In this document: in pieces, positions 21,896-32,154 of the stretch
Numbering within the stretch: position 1 is the stretch's first letter
How the letters are laid out: each line of letters opens with the position of its first letter
NCBI GenBank assembly: GCA_030710605.1
Contig: CP092877.1
Span: forward strand, 42,826,406 to 42,890,405
Direction: 5' to 3'
DNA: 64,000 nucleotides
Origin: Cordylochernes scorpioides
Taxonomy: Eukaryota; Arthropoda; Arachnida; Pseudoscorpiones; Chernetidae
Position numbers and translations under genes: made by a program
Notes under the pieces: model-generated
Seen by the model: only the letters and a program-made list of their open reading frames with translations
What the model was told of the DNA's origin: nothing
Databases searched by the model: none

Positions 21896-22925
21896 TCTCA
21901 TCTCTTTCTCGAGGTGCGAGGATGCGTCCAGGCAGCTGCGGCGAAGCAAGCTCTCCCTAAACGCCCAATTCCGAAGTACAAGAATGTACGATGACTCGGC
22001 AGAAGCAAGTGGCGTTCAGAGCCAGGTCGGCGGTGGGCAAGGTAAAACAATGCGTCTATTTTTATTTTCTGACCAGGCTTCAGCCAGGCCCAGTACTTTC
22101 TGGCGCTGGAGGCAAAGCTAGGCAAGGGCTCTATATATCAGCTCACAAAAAATAGAGGGGCATATCTTGGTCGGTCTCTCCAGCATGTAACTAGCCGACA
22201 AGCTGATAGTAGAAGGCCTTGACATCGAGGGCCTTTCCCCTGCGGAAAAGAGCCAAACGCATTGTGTTCGGCAATGTTATTTTTTTCGTAGAGGACGCCG
22301 ACTTCGTTGCAGCACTTCGGCCCAATGTACAGGTGACATCCATTGTTCAGAAAATGATGGAGATGGGCGACTCCTGCTGGGCTGATGCCCGTCGGGAATC
22401 TTTCATCACTATAAAAGATGGAGTCAGGCTGTCCCAAATCCCTGCCTGGCTGAGGTCAAGTTCAAGCGAATTGTTATCCACATCTACGTGACTTACAGTA
22501 TCAAGTGATCCCTGTGCGATAAGCAGAGGCACAAACGCGCCAACTGTCCACGAAGGATCGGCCTGAAGGAGAGCAACCTGCTGCTACGCATGGATACTTC
22601 CCTTGTGTCTACGAATGCCGCAAGCAAGCCGACCTCCAAGTCGAACACCTGTCCTCCTACTGTTTCAGCCCCACCATCGGTTGGTTCTGTCGTCGTATCT
22701 CCTTCTCCCAGCAACACAGAAAAACAAAAGAAAGGTTCGACCTTAGTACTCCTCCAACTGAAATCCAGGACGAACCTAAGGCGCCTGAATCTTCCCAGGA
22801 ACGGCGCACTATGGCTAATATTTAAATGGATGTTCTCCTGAAGAACGACAAGGCCTCTACAGTCATAGTTCGTGCCGAAAAGCAGAACCTGGAGAGAGAA
22901 ACCTTTCTTCAGGCACTTACGCAAA
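21896..22925 (+). pseudogene. Degenerate gag-like fragment with zinc knuckle
   Basis: GC-richer than its surroundings. An open piece at 22219-22491 (FVEDADFVAALRPN, IKDGVRLSQIPAWL) is followed, in a shifted frame, by a CCHC knuckle at about 22510-22560 (SLCDKQRHKRANC, whose first Cys codon is now TGA). It then passes into a Ser/Pro/Thr-rich tail. This looks like a LINE or LTR-element Gag with several frame breaks. No polymerase lies next to it, and I cannot name the family. Confidence 0.5.
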
Positions 22926-23075
22926 ACGGGAAGATGGACCTGTGAGAGTTAAAAAGGGCTATAACAAGATGTTTTGTTTGGATATATCTGAAAATAATAA
23001 AAATAAAGCTTGTTTAATTAAAAAGTTATAATATTGGTTATATAAAAATATATATTTTTTAGATAAAACCGTTGT

Positions 23076-23116
23076 TTCTCAACGTCTCGACAAAATTTTT
23101 GTCTTCGTCAGGAGAA
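23076..23116 (-). ncRNA. Hammerhead-like motif, damaged (left arm of Penelope-like element)
   Basis: On the minus strand it reads TTCTC, CTGACGA, a GACAAAA/TTTTGTC hairpin, then GAGAC and GTT-GAGAA. The core GAAA is changed to GAGA, so self-cleavage is not expected. It is the mirror partner of 24027-24069. Confidence 0.4.
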
Positions 23117-23149
23117 GTAAATAAGAAGTAAATAAAAATAAAGCATTTG

Positions 23150-23765
23150 GCAAGGCGTTAAAAAGGAGATAAAGAAAATTAGAGCGGAGTTGAAACAACC
23201 CGAATATCCAGTTGGTTTCATAAATAAATGGATTAGAAGATATGAAATAGATAGGCCAAATTTGAATAGAACTACAGAAGGTTATAATAATTCCTTATAT
23301 TAGAGAAGTTGATAACGAAATATCTAGAATTTTGAAAAATGGAAATATAATATTTGGTATAGTACTGGGACAAAAAAGTAATTTTTAACTAGAAATAACA
23401 TAATGAAGGATAACATAAGCACATCACAACTAAATAACGTAATTTATGGGATTAAATGCACAGAATGTGACAAATTTTAGGTAGGAGAAACCGGCTGAAA
23501 TATAGAGACCAGAATTAAGGAACACCAACAGGGTTTATTGGGGAGAAGGGCGTTAAGCAAAATTGGGGAACATGCATTATTTTCAGGACATATATATAGG
23601 CCAGATAGGAATGATATTGAGATATTTCAAATTAATATAAAATTTAAAAAGGAAAGATTATTTTTAGAGGGATGGGTATCACGAGAATTTGGGAAAAGAA
23701 CTATAAATAATTTTGAAGATATTCCGCAACAATATGCTTCATTTTTAAATTTAAAAAGTAGTTAA
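23150..23765 (+). pseudogene. Penelope-like RT tail and GIY-YIG endonuclease
   Basis: In the conceptual plus-strand translation, EVDNEISRILKNGNI is a Penelope-type post-RT segment. It is followed by VIYGIKCTECDKF, VGETG (the YIG-like motif), TRIKEHQQG and IGEHALFSGH, the GIY-YIG endonuclease signature of Penelope-like elements. Several stops interrupt it, including one at the Tyr position of the second motif. The last 75 residues (23538-23765) are open. The endonuclease would nick target DNA for reverse transcription; this copy cannot. Confidence 0.75.
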
Positions 23766-24026
23766 TAAGCTAGATAAAAAAGTAGACATATAATAATCTT
23801 TGTGATTATTATTATTATATTACTTTATTTATTTATTTTTACTTAATTTATTATAATTTTATTATTATATATTTTTATTTCCAAGATCATAGTTTTTGAC
23901 GAGTTTAATATTTGTTTTTGACTCGCACTTTAGATGTTGTACTAAATTCGAAAAATCACGTGAGAACGCCCTTGCAAACCTCAGAACAATTTTTAACGCC
24001 TTGCCAAATCCTTTATTTTTATTTAC

Positions 24027-24069
24027 TTCTCCTGACGAAGACAAAAGATTGTTGTCGAAACGTTGAGAA
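24027..24069 (+). ncRNA. Hammerhead-like ribozyme motif in Penelope-like terminal repeat
   Basis: Order: TTCTC (24027-24031), CTGACGA (24032-24038), one extra A, GACAA/TTGTC hairpin (24040-24056), GAAA (24057-24060), CGTT, then GAGAA (24065-24069). TTCTC pairs with GAGAA as stem I and ACGT could form a minimal stem III. Hammerheads in Penelope-like elements are established. The extra A before stem II is not canonical, so activity is uncertain. Confidence 0.5.
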
Positions 24070-24110
24070 AATAAAAAACTCCAACTGGCTGAGGTGTTTA
24101 TTTTTATATA

Positions 24111-26077
24111 AATAATTCACAGAGTTTGTTGAAATTACGAAATCAAAAAAGAGAATTGCCAATCAGTGCTGTCGTTTCTCTACAATGAAGAGAAGCAATG
24201 GCTGAAAAGATAGTGATGAAAAGTATACTGAAGTGGTTAGAGATTATGATTGTTGTGGATGCCCTATAGTTGATGTTAAACATTGTCATATAATAAAGGT
24301 ATTTAAACAAATATAAAATATAGTGAATAAAAAGATAGAAATATGATTGCGAATAAAAAAAAGTGTAAGTGGACAATATCAAACATGCAATATATAAAAA
24401 ATATGATAATGAATTAAAAATGATTTTTTAAAGCAATAAATGTTTTGCAATACTAAAATAATATCATGAAAAATAAAAGTAAATTTCATTAAAGTTTTTT
24501 TTTTTTTGAATAATGTTAGAGTAAAAAATTGATTATATAATTGAAAGGTAAAAATGAAAATAATTATTCAAGATTATATACAAAAATTTGAATATAATAT
24601 TAAAAGTTATTAAAATGATTAAATAAATGTTGGGTAGTGGAAAATTGAACAATATTCTCGTTTATCCAAAAAGGTGATATGTAGATAATTATATCTTTTT
24701 TCCTTTATAAAATCTATATCACACTTAACCAAGTTCTTTTAATTAGTGATTTTGTAAAGTTTTTATAAATAATGAGGTCACGTTGGTGATCGCATAATTG
24801 CGACATACAACTGTTTGGCAGCTTCACATTTTTTCTAGTGGTTGAATAATAGAAATTGTTTAGACGCTGGGTTTTTAAGAAGCACAGTGAAATATGAAAG
24901 TAAAATTAATTGTATTGTACCAATAATAAATTGTGATACGCTGTGTGTGTCGGTTGTATAAATAGAAATTTCAGAAGCGCAATTTATTGGTTGGATTGGT
25001 TACTAATATGTTATGTATTATGATCTCCATTAACATGTAAAATGTTTTATATCTGTGGTGTGGTTAAGGAGTTTGTGAGATTCTCGAGGAAATCTAAATG
25101 AATAGTGTGAAACATGTGTTTAAATAAACGGCGATCATGAAGATAGCGGTCAAGATGATAGCTTTGTGAGGGGAGGGAGGACGATGGACGGGGCGTTGTA
25201 ACTGAAATAGATTCGGGGAATCCTATTACTGGCGGGGTCACTCGTGCGGGGTGTTTGTTTTTTTTTTTTTCGTCATTTACTTGAAACTGGCTTTCTTCTT
25301 TTGTTGAGGTTGGCAATTTTCTGGTATAATAGAAAAATATGGTTTTCTCGGTGTTCGTGTCTTGGAGTTTCGATGTTAGTTAAGACTTAGTAAAAATGTT
25401 ATTCGGTGATTTTAGATTAGATATCTGTGAAAGGTGTGACTTTCGACGTGGACCTTCTTTGAGGTGAGATGTGTCACAGGCAGGAAGGCATCTTTGGCCT
25501 GAAAAGTGAGAAAAAGTTTTGTCGTGTGGCGCTCTGACACGAAGTGAAAAATTGTGAATGAAAGGGTGTCACGTGAAGTCGTTGTTTGGTACAGAATCTA
25601 ACCTGTTTCACCATGAATAACAAATTTACTAGTCATGTGTGGTCGTTGTACGAATAGGTATCGAGAATTTTTATATTGTTAGTGGATATGGCACGTTTAA
25701 TGTGAAATATTTTAGTGATTAGTGGGGCGACGTTATGAAGCTTGTGTGGCTTGAAATTGGATTTGTTTGTGAAGTCGCGCACTAATAATTGTTGCTTATT
25801 GGAGATAGTGATGGGGGTGTTGTAACGTTTGTTTAGAGAGATTTGTTGATGATAAAATATGCATGTAAAAGGAAGGTACGAGGGAGTGTAGTTATGTTGG
25901 AATTTAACGATTGTAATAGTTTTGGAAGGCTGTTACTTAATTTAGCTACTGGCGTGGTAGTTGAAGGGATTTTTATTTTTAACTTTACTTTGGGAAAGAT
26001 AGTTGTTTTTCCTAGTTGTGATTTTGAAGATATTGTCTCTTTCGATTTTTTTTCAATTAAAAAAAATGCGTTTCACC
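24111..26077. other. AT- then G/T-rich non-coding DNA
   Basis: No credible gene. From about 24780 the plus strand becomes unusually G/T-rich, similar in style to the interior of element D (44.4-46.4 kb) and to 30.8-31.5 kb. This hints at minus-strand remains of LTR-element non-coding interiors, but no boundaries can be given. Confidence 0.35.
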
Positions 26078-26339
26078 TGTAGGATCATTAATCACCACAG
26101 ACACGGTTGGCCACTAAAGTTGTTTTTATTTCAAAAGTCTCTCGACTTATTTAGGCATACAATTTTTAGTTAAATGGTATTCTAAGAACAAAGAAATATA
26201 ACATATTGTTTACAATAAAATATAAAATAATTTAATAAAGAATAATTAAATATTTACATTTAAAAATGTAACTTTTATAACACACAAAGCTTAACACAGC
26301 GCCATCTAGGTGTGGCAATTGGAATTATTTAACCCTACA
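26078..26339 (-). repeat. Element A 3' LTR
   Basis: 262 bp with inverted ends TGTAGG and CCTACA. It lies immediately downstream (minus strand) of a polypurine tract. No second LTR of this family is in the window. Confidence 0.7.
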
Positions 26340-26613
26340 TTTACTCCCCCTCCAGTGACCGAGGTCACGTTATGTTAAAAATCTTTGGGGAGGATGAATC
26401 ACTCTACCACTACGAGTCCTTTGGGGTTCCTCAAAATGGACTTTCTGGGTTCGGGCCTTGGATAGTTGCAGGTCCTGCTGGATCCCTGGTTGCTGGCGCC
26501 GGTCATCATCTTCAGGGTATGACTCCTTCAGAAGATAAGCTGGTTTCAAACGGTCGAGGGAAATATTGTCTTCTTTCCTTTAACCATTACTGTAAAATAT
26601 TTTACAGTCCTCT

Positions 26614-27640
26614 TCAAAACCTTAATGGGCCTTCATAAGCCGGTTCGAGAGGTTTTTCAACTCTGTCCTTTCTAATAAATACGTGAGAGCAACTTTGCAG
26701 CTCCTTATGAATGAAAACATTAGGATTCTGGTTGATCCTTGATTTCAGGGGTTGGAGGGAAGACATGTCTTTTTGCAAGTTTTTGATTAGATCATCTCTA
26801 TCTCTCGTTTGTTGAGAGTCCTGGAAAAATTCTCCTGGAAGTCTTATGGTCTTGCCAAATACCATTTGTGCTATGGAAAAGTCAGAAGAACCATAGATTG
26901 AGGATCTTAATCCTAAGAGTACTGAAGGCAGCCTCTCGGTCCCCCTGATGTAGTTGTGAGAACTTATTGCGGTTTTCAAAGTTCAATGGAACCTTTCAAT
27001 TTTGCCATTGCTCTGGGGGAGGGGGTATGAAGTCGTATGCTTCAACTGGATTCCGCACATTTTGGCAAATTCCTTAAGTTTCTGAGACATGAATTGCATA
27101 CCTCTATCAGTTATTAGATGGCATGGGGTTCCATATCTGCTGATCCATTCCTTGTAGGATTTGATTATGGTTTCTGCTTTTATGTCTTCCAATGGCAGAA
27201 CTTCCACCCAATTGGTGAAACGGTCGATACAGGTCAGGCAATAGGTTTTTCCTTCCGAATGTGGTAGAGGTCTAATTAAGTCGATGTGGACGGTTCCAAA
27301 CCGCTCATCAGGTTTCCCGAAAATACCATACTCAGTTTTGGTATGACGAGTTATTTTACTCTTCTGGCATTTTATGCATTCCTTGGCCCAATTCCTAATG
27401 TCTTTGTTGATATTAAGCCATATATAACGCGAGGTCACTTATCTGACTGTAGTCTTAATACCTGGATGAGACAGTCTATGAATTGATGTGAAGACGTTCA
27501 TCCTGAATTCTTCTGGAATATATGGCCTTATTCTGGAAATGGAGATATCGCACCAAAGGGTTCTTCCTGAAGGAATGTGATGCTCTTTAAAAATCAGCGA
27601 CTTGTTTTATGACCGAAGATTCGATAATTCAGTATCGTCT
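26614..27640 (-). pseudogene. Element A integrase
   Basis: The minus strand reads a zinc-binding region (HRLSHPGIKTT, CIKCQKSK), then the DDE core with TVHIDLIRPLP, HLITDRGMQF and NGKIERFH, and then a C-terminal part up to 26614. Two in-frame stops interrupt it: one near 27438, before the core, and one at 26983-26985 directly after ERFH, probably a CGA-to-TGA change. Otherwise the frame is continuous from about 27640 to 26614. Confidence 0.82.
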
Positions 27641-27679
27641 TGTTGTTTCTCAGCAATGATGTCGTAATCAATTGAGATG

Positions 27680-27885
27680 TGTTGTGTAGCCTCTGTGTGG
27701 GTTTCTCATTACCAGGCCACTACATTCTCTTAGAATTTATTAGTACACCAACTTCTACAATACGGGCTGACTGACTGCCTAGCTGCTAACAACTTGTAGC
27801 ACTATTTATACATTAAGTCAGAAATGAGTATGCAAAGAGGATATTTGCATATCTGCAAATATCCCAAGTATGCAAATACACAACA
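27680..27885 (-). repeat. Element B 3' LTR
   Basis: 206 bp with 9-bp inverted ends TGTTGTGTA / TACACAACA. On the minus strand it contains TATAAATA and AATAAA at positions suited to promoter and polyadenylation signals. Confidence 0.8.
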
Positions 27886-27895
27886 CCCTCCCCTC

Positions 27896-29620
27896 CTAAT
27901 AATATCGGAGACGGTCTGGCGGTTTCCAGGATCGCTGGGGTCTGGGGCTCCGGCTCGGGACTTTTCCTCCAGAAGCAGCAACAGGACTCTGGTTGTCTCC
28001 AACTGGTGCCACGTCCTGCCTTGTTGACCGCGGCTTCTCTCGCTGACGTCTAGGGCTCCGGCTCGGGACCTTTTTTCCAGAAGTAGCAACAGGACTCTGG
28101 TTGTCTTCAACTGGTGCCAAGTCCTGCCTTGTCGATCCAGGCTTCTCTGCCAAATCCATATCTGGCAATTTACTCTCAGGGATCTCCAGGCCAACTTGAG
28201 AGGGCTTCATCTTAGGATGGTCTTCCAGGGTTTCCGTAGATGTACTTGGAAGTACTAACCTCGGATCTTTCAGTACTGCAGCCTCTGGTTTTTCCTTTAC
28301 AGGGCGCAACTGGTTTATGTGTCTCTTGAAAGATTGGTCCTCATACCCTATTAGGTAGTGATGGCAACTAAGGATTTTTAGTATTGTGCCCAGCTTCCAC
28401 TTTGGTCCAGCAGCATAATTCCGGAAATTAAACATCGGAACCTATGTTGAAATTCTCTTGTTTTCTTAGGGCATCATGAAACGCCTCTCCTTTGAACTCC
28501 ATTTTAGGCATTAGATTTGAAAACCTTGTTTTCAAACGCCTTTTCATCAATAGTTCCGCCGGCGATTCCTTCATCGTCTGTGGAAATGCTCTCTGAGCTA
28601 ATAAAAACTCTCCAAGTTTGTCTCGAGGCTATCCTTTCCACTGTTCTTCCTTAGTGAGGTCTTGAACTCTCGCACATAGCGCTCAGCTAATCCATTTGTG
28701 CTTGGATTGTATGGGCTTGTTTTTGTATGCCGAATTCCCTTCATCTTGGTGAATTTCTCAAATTCCTTTGAGACAAACTGTCGCCCATTATCCGTTACCA
28801 ATAATTCCGGCAGTCAGAACCTTGCAAACACTTGCCTGAGATGGTAAATAATGGTTCTGCTGGTTATTTCTTTCAGGATGAAAATCTCCAACCATTTTGT
28901 ATAGGCGTCCACTATGACCAAAAACATTCTACCCATAAAAGGGCCGGCCAAATCCATATGTAGTCGATGCCAGGGTTTTTCGGGCCAAGTCCATTCTGAA
29001 ATTGTGGAGGGAGGCATATTTGCAGATTCCTGACAGATGGTACATTCCCGGGCCATATCTTCGATGTTCCCATCTATTCCAGGCCACCAAAAATATCTCC
29101 GTGCGATCATTTTCATTTTCACTATCCCAAAATGCATCTCATGGAGGTCTCTAAGAATCTGCGATCTCAACTTGGGAGGAATTACTATCCGTTCCCTCCA
29201 CTGTAAGCAGCCGATATCCGCACTTAGTTCATTCCTAATCTTGTAGAAAGGGAACAACGGATTTTCTTTCGAGATTTTTGGTATTTGCCAATTGTCTTCC
29301 CGGACATTCCTCAAAACAATTGAGAGGATCTTGTCTCTTCTCGTTTCAAAAGCCACATCCCGGAATGAAAAAGGCACTTCATTCATTTTTCTCAGAAGCA
29401 AGACTTGATCTTCATCAATAGACTCTCTCTCAACTGCTTTTAACGGCAACCTTGATAAAGCATCCGCATTTCCGTGGTCGTCAGTCTTCCGAAATTCAAC
29501 TGAGTAATGAAAAGCACCCAGCTTTAACGACCAACGCTTTATCCTAGACGCTGCACTTACTGGAATCGGTTTGTGAGGTGAGAACAAGTGCATCAGCGGC
29601 CTGTTATCCGTCACCAACAC
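27896..29620 (-). pseudogene. Element B RNase H end, integrase and C-terminal tail
   Basis: Open stretches share one frame (29620-28814, 28801-28598, 28435-27896) separated by stops. RNase H ends in GNADALSRLP. The integrase shows HEMHFGIVKMK and CTICQ (zinc site), HMDLAGP, MVTDNGRQF and NGLAERYVREF (DDE), then FRNYAAGPKWKLG and KRHINQLRP, a K02A2.6-type C-terminal domain. The last ~100 residues carry two near-repeats with APV(G/E)DNQSPVA and SRSPR. Single stops rather than large losses make this moderately young. Confidence 0.85.
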
Positions 29621-29739
29621 AAACGAGCGTCCTAGAAGGTATTGCCTGAATTTTTCACAGCCATAAACAATACTTAAGGCTTCTTTCTCAAGCTGGGAAT
29701 AATTTTTTTCAGCATCTGTAAGTGTTCGCGACGCAAACG

Positions 29740-30720
29740 CTATTGGATCTCCTGCTTATTTTTGTCTCTGTGACTAAGTACCACACCAAGTCCATAGCTT
29801 GAGGCATCGCATGCCAGTACCAGTTCCTTTGTTGGATCATAGTGTGTCAATACTGACTCATTAGTCAATAATGATTTGCATTTATTGAACAATATCCGAT
29901 GTTCTCTTGTCCATTTCCAACGAGTATTTTTCTTCAATAACTTGTAAAAATGAGTTAAAATATGAGAGATATTCCTTATAAATCTGGCGTAGTACATCAA
30001 CATTCCGATAAATGATCGTAACTGACCAATGTTCTTAGGCTCAGGAGCATTAGAGACTGCTTGAATCTTGTTGATCAATGGATGCAGGCCGTTCTTATCG
30101 ATTCGAAAACTCAAGTATTCAACCGAATCAACAGCGAATCTGCATTTATTTTTATTCAATTTCAAGCCTTTGTCCTCTAATCTTTTAAATACCAGCTCCA
30201 ACTTGGCTTTATGCTCATTTTCATCTCTATCTGACACCAAAATGTCGTCAATATAACAAGCCACTCCTGGTATGTCAGCAAAAATGTTGTCCATCAACCT
30301 CTGGAATTTATTCAGTGCTACAGCCACACCATAAGGGAGTCTTTTATATGCAAACAATCCCTTCGTAGTATTTATATTTACTACTCCTTTGGCTTCTGCT
30401 AGCTCTACCTGCAGATAGGCCATTGAAAGATCCAGAGTTGAGAAGACTGTACTACCCGATAATTTAGAAAATATCTCATCTATCGTAGGCAATGGGTATT
30501 TATCCAATATAATTGCCTTATTTGCCGTACTCTTAAAATCTCCACATATTCTAATTCTGCGCGCGCGCGCCATCTTTCTTCAAAACTGGCACTATGGGTG
30601 CTGCCTAGTCGGCGTTATCAAGAGGCTCTAAAATTCCTTTATCTACCATATCCTCAATTCATCCTCTACCTTTTTTTTTTCATAGTAAAAGGCAGAATTA
30701 GAGCCTTCAAATCATTTTAA
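29740..30720 (-). pseudogene. Element B reverse transcriptase
   Basis: Ty3/Gypsy RT with RICGDFKSTAN, YPLPTIDEIF, FSTLDLSMAYLQV, LPYGVA and the catalytic YIDD. Upstream, PIVPVLKKDG and a Trp-to-stop change (TAG) near 30610 mark the missing finger region. A GCGCGC run at 30560-30570 encodes ARAR and may be a slippage site. A frameshift separates it from the RNase H at 29620. Confidence 0.86.
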
Positions 30721-31754
30721 TTTCAAAGAGAAATATTTAATATTTCTAACTTTTGGATGACGTATGAAAAGGTTGAATACATGAAGAGTGACAACTCCAC
30801 ACAACTATGTTAATTTATATTTAAAATTTGAATATATTTTTTAAATCGTCGATTATTGTAGTTAAAATGATTATTTTAAAAGGGCAATGTCGTGATAGTG
30901 ACGAGAATAGTTTGAATTGGGGCATTTAGTTGAAATGGTGAATATGACAATGATTTTTTTCAAAATGTTAAGTATTTGATTACGAAATTGGTATATTTTG
31001 GTATGAAAATGATATTAGGAAAAACAAAAATGAGTTTTGAATTTATGATATGATGAGATTTATTTTTTAAATATAAAAATAATGATTTTTTTAAAGTTGT
31101 AGATTTGGATAATGCCATTTTAGGTAAATTTAAGAAAGACATGTAAATTGATAAAATGTTTGATTGGCGATTTTTTTTTCAAGGAAAATTGAAAGTAATA
31201 ACTTGAAATTTATAATCTTATTAAAATTAAAGTAAATTTGATAAATGAGAGTTTGAATGATTTTTTTAAATTGAATAAAAAATGATATAAAAATGGCAAA
31301 AATTTATTTTAAAATGCTTAGAGTGAAAATATAAATACAAAATTTATGGGGATTCAAGTTGTGAGTTCAATGAGAAAGTTATGTAAGATTTTAAAAACTT
31401 ACAGTTGTGTAATGATTGTTCAGTCAGGAAACTTGGTCTCTGGTTGTTTTCCAGCTGACGTGGAAAGCGCTCCATGTAGGGGTTGTAGAACCTTGTAGCT
31501 TCTGTAAAGTTGATCGCGGCTAGTCGCTTTGATCATTGTCTCGTCGATGTCAGGTCGAAGGTCGAGAACTTCTCACCGGGTTTGCGTCATTATGCTCCTC
31601 GATTTCCATGACTTGCAGGAATTTCGACTGTGTCGTTGGGGTGGTCAGACAGCTTGCTCCCGGCGTTGGCGATGTGTTAGCGGGTCTTCGGAGGTCCCTT
31701 GGGACGTCGTGTCCTCCGTAAATATATCTTGTTGGGGAGAGATTGCTTGGTCGT
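30721..31754. other. AT-rich then GC-rich flank of element C
   Basis: 30721-31400 is AT-rich with many TTGAAT/GAAAAT words and no ORF. 31400-31754 is GC-richer and continues, after removing element C and one copy of its GTCGT target duplication, into 34128-34240. It probably belongs to a minus-strand LTR-element interior. No coding call can be supported. Confidence 0.4.
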
Positions 31755-32105
31755 TGATGTATATAGTTGTTCATTTGTTTTAAATAAATATTAAATTGAT
31801 GTATATAGTTATTCATTTGTTTTAAATAAATATCAAATTGATGTATATATTTGTTTAGTTATTTTGCATATTTTTCATCTGTGAATTAATCTTATAATTT
31901 GGTCTATGAAAATAAAAATATTGGACCAGTGACCAAAACAAACTGTAAATAGATCGCTTAATGTTATATAGTATAGTATAGAGAATGGTTAGGCAGGATA
32001 TATATATATATTTAAATGTTATGCTTGTGTAATTATAATCTTAATTGAATAAAAATATTTAAATTATAATTGTATTCTAAATCTTAAATACCAAGCATTA
32101 AAACA
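31755..32105 (+). repeat. Element C left LTR
   Basis: 351 bp. The first ~130 bp contain about three copies of a ~44-bp unit with TTGATGTATATA and CATTTGTTTTAAATAAATAT. Identical to the right LTR by eye. Confidence 0.95.
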
Positions 32106-32106
32106 A

Positions 32107-32120
32107 CTGGCGACGAGGAA
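32107..32120 (+). promoter_or_regulatory. Element C primer-binding site
   Basis: CTGGCGACGAGGAA directly after the LTR is a standard insect Gypsy/BEL primer-binding sequence, beginning with the TGG that pairs with tRNA CCA. Confidence 0.75.
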
Positions 32121-32154
32121 AAACAAATTTTGTAAAGAAAAAAGCATTTAAATA

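Larger units (their letters stand above)
22980..24110 (+). mobile_element. Truncated Penelope-like element with inverted ends
   Basis: A GIY-YIG-type coding remnant (23150-23765) is flanked by an inverted pair. The left arm at about 23060-23165 on the minus strand matches the right arm at about 23985-24080 on the plus strand; both contain AACGCCTTGCCAAAT-like sequence, TTTATTTACTTCTCCTGACGA and the GTTGAGAAA word. Inverted terminal copies on a 5'-truncated body are typical of Penelope-like retroelements. Most of the RT is missing. Confidence 0.75.
26078..27679 (-). mobile_element. Truncated Gypsy element A: 3' LTR and integrase
   Basis: On the minus strand an integrase coding region is followed by a purine-rich tract (rc of CTCCCCCTCC near 26346) and an LTR at 26078-26339. 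The 5' part of the element is missing; it is cut at 27680 by the LTR of element B. Confidence 0.8.
27680..30720 (-). mobile_element. Truncated Gypsy element B (K02A2.6/mag-like): RT to 3' LTR
   Basis: Minus strand order: RT, RNase H, integrase, a basic/proline-rich tail, a polypurine tract (rc of CCCTCCCCTCC, 27886-27896) and a 206-bp LTR (27680-27885). The 5' end, with gag, protease and 5' LTR, is absent beyond about 30720. It directly abuts element A at 27679. Confidence 0.85.

Noticed and set aside
21898-22125. Start of a host gene at the GC-rich shift near 21.9 kb
   Set aside because: The following sequence has a retroelement-type CCHC knuckle and broken frames, so transposon debris is more likely.
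30555-30572. GCGCGCGC run as a CpG regulatory site
   Set aside because: It lies inside the RT coding remnant and simply encodes Ala-Arg repeats.
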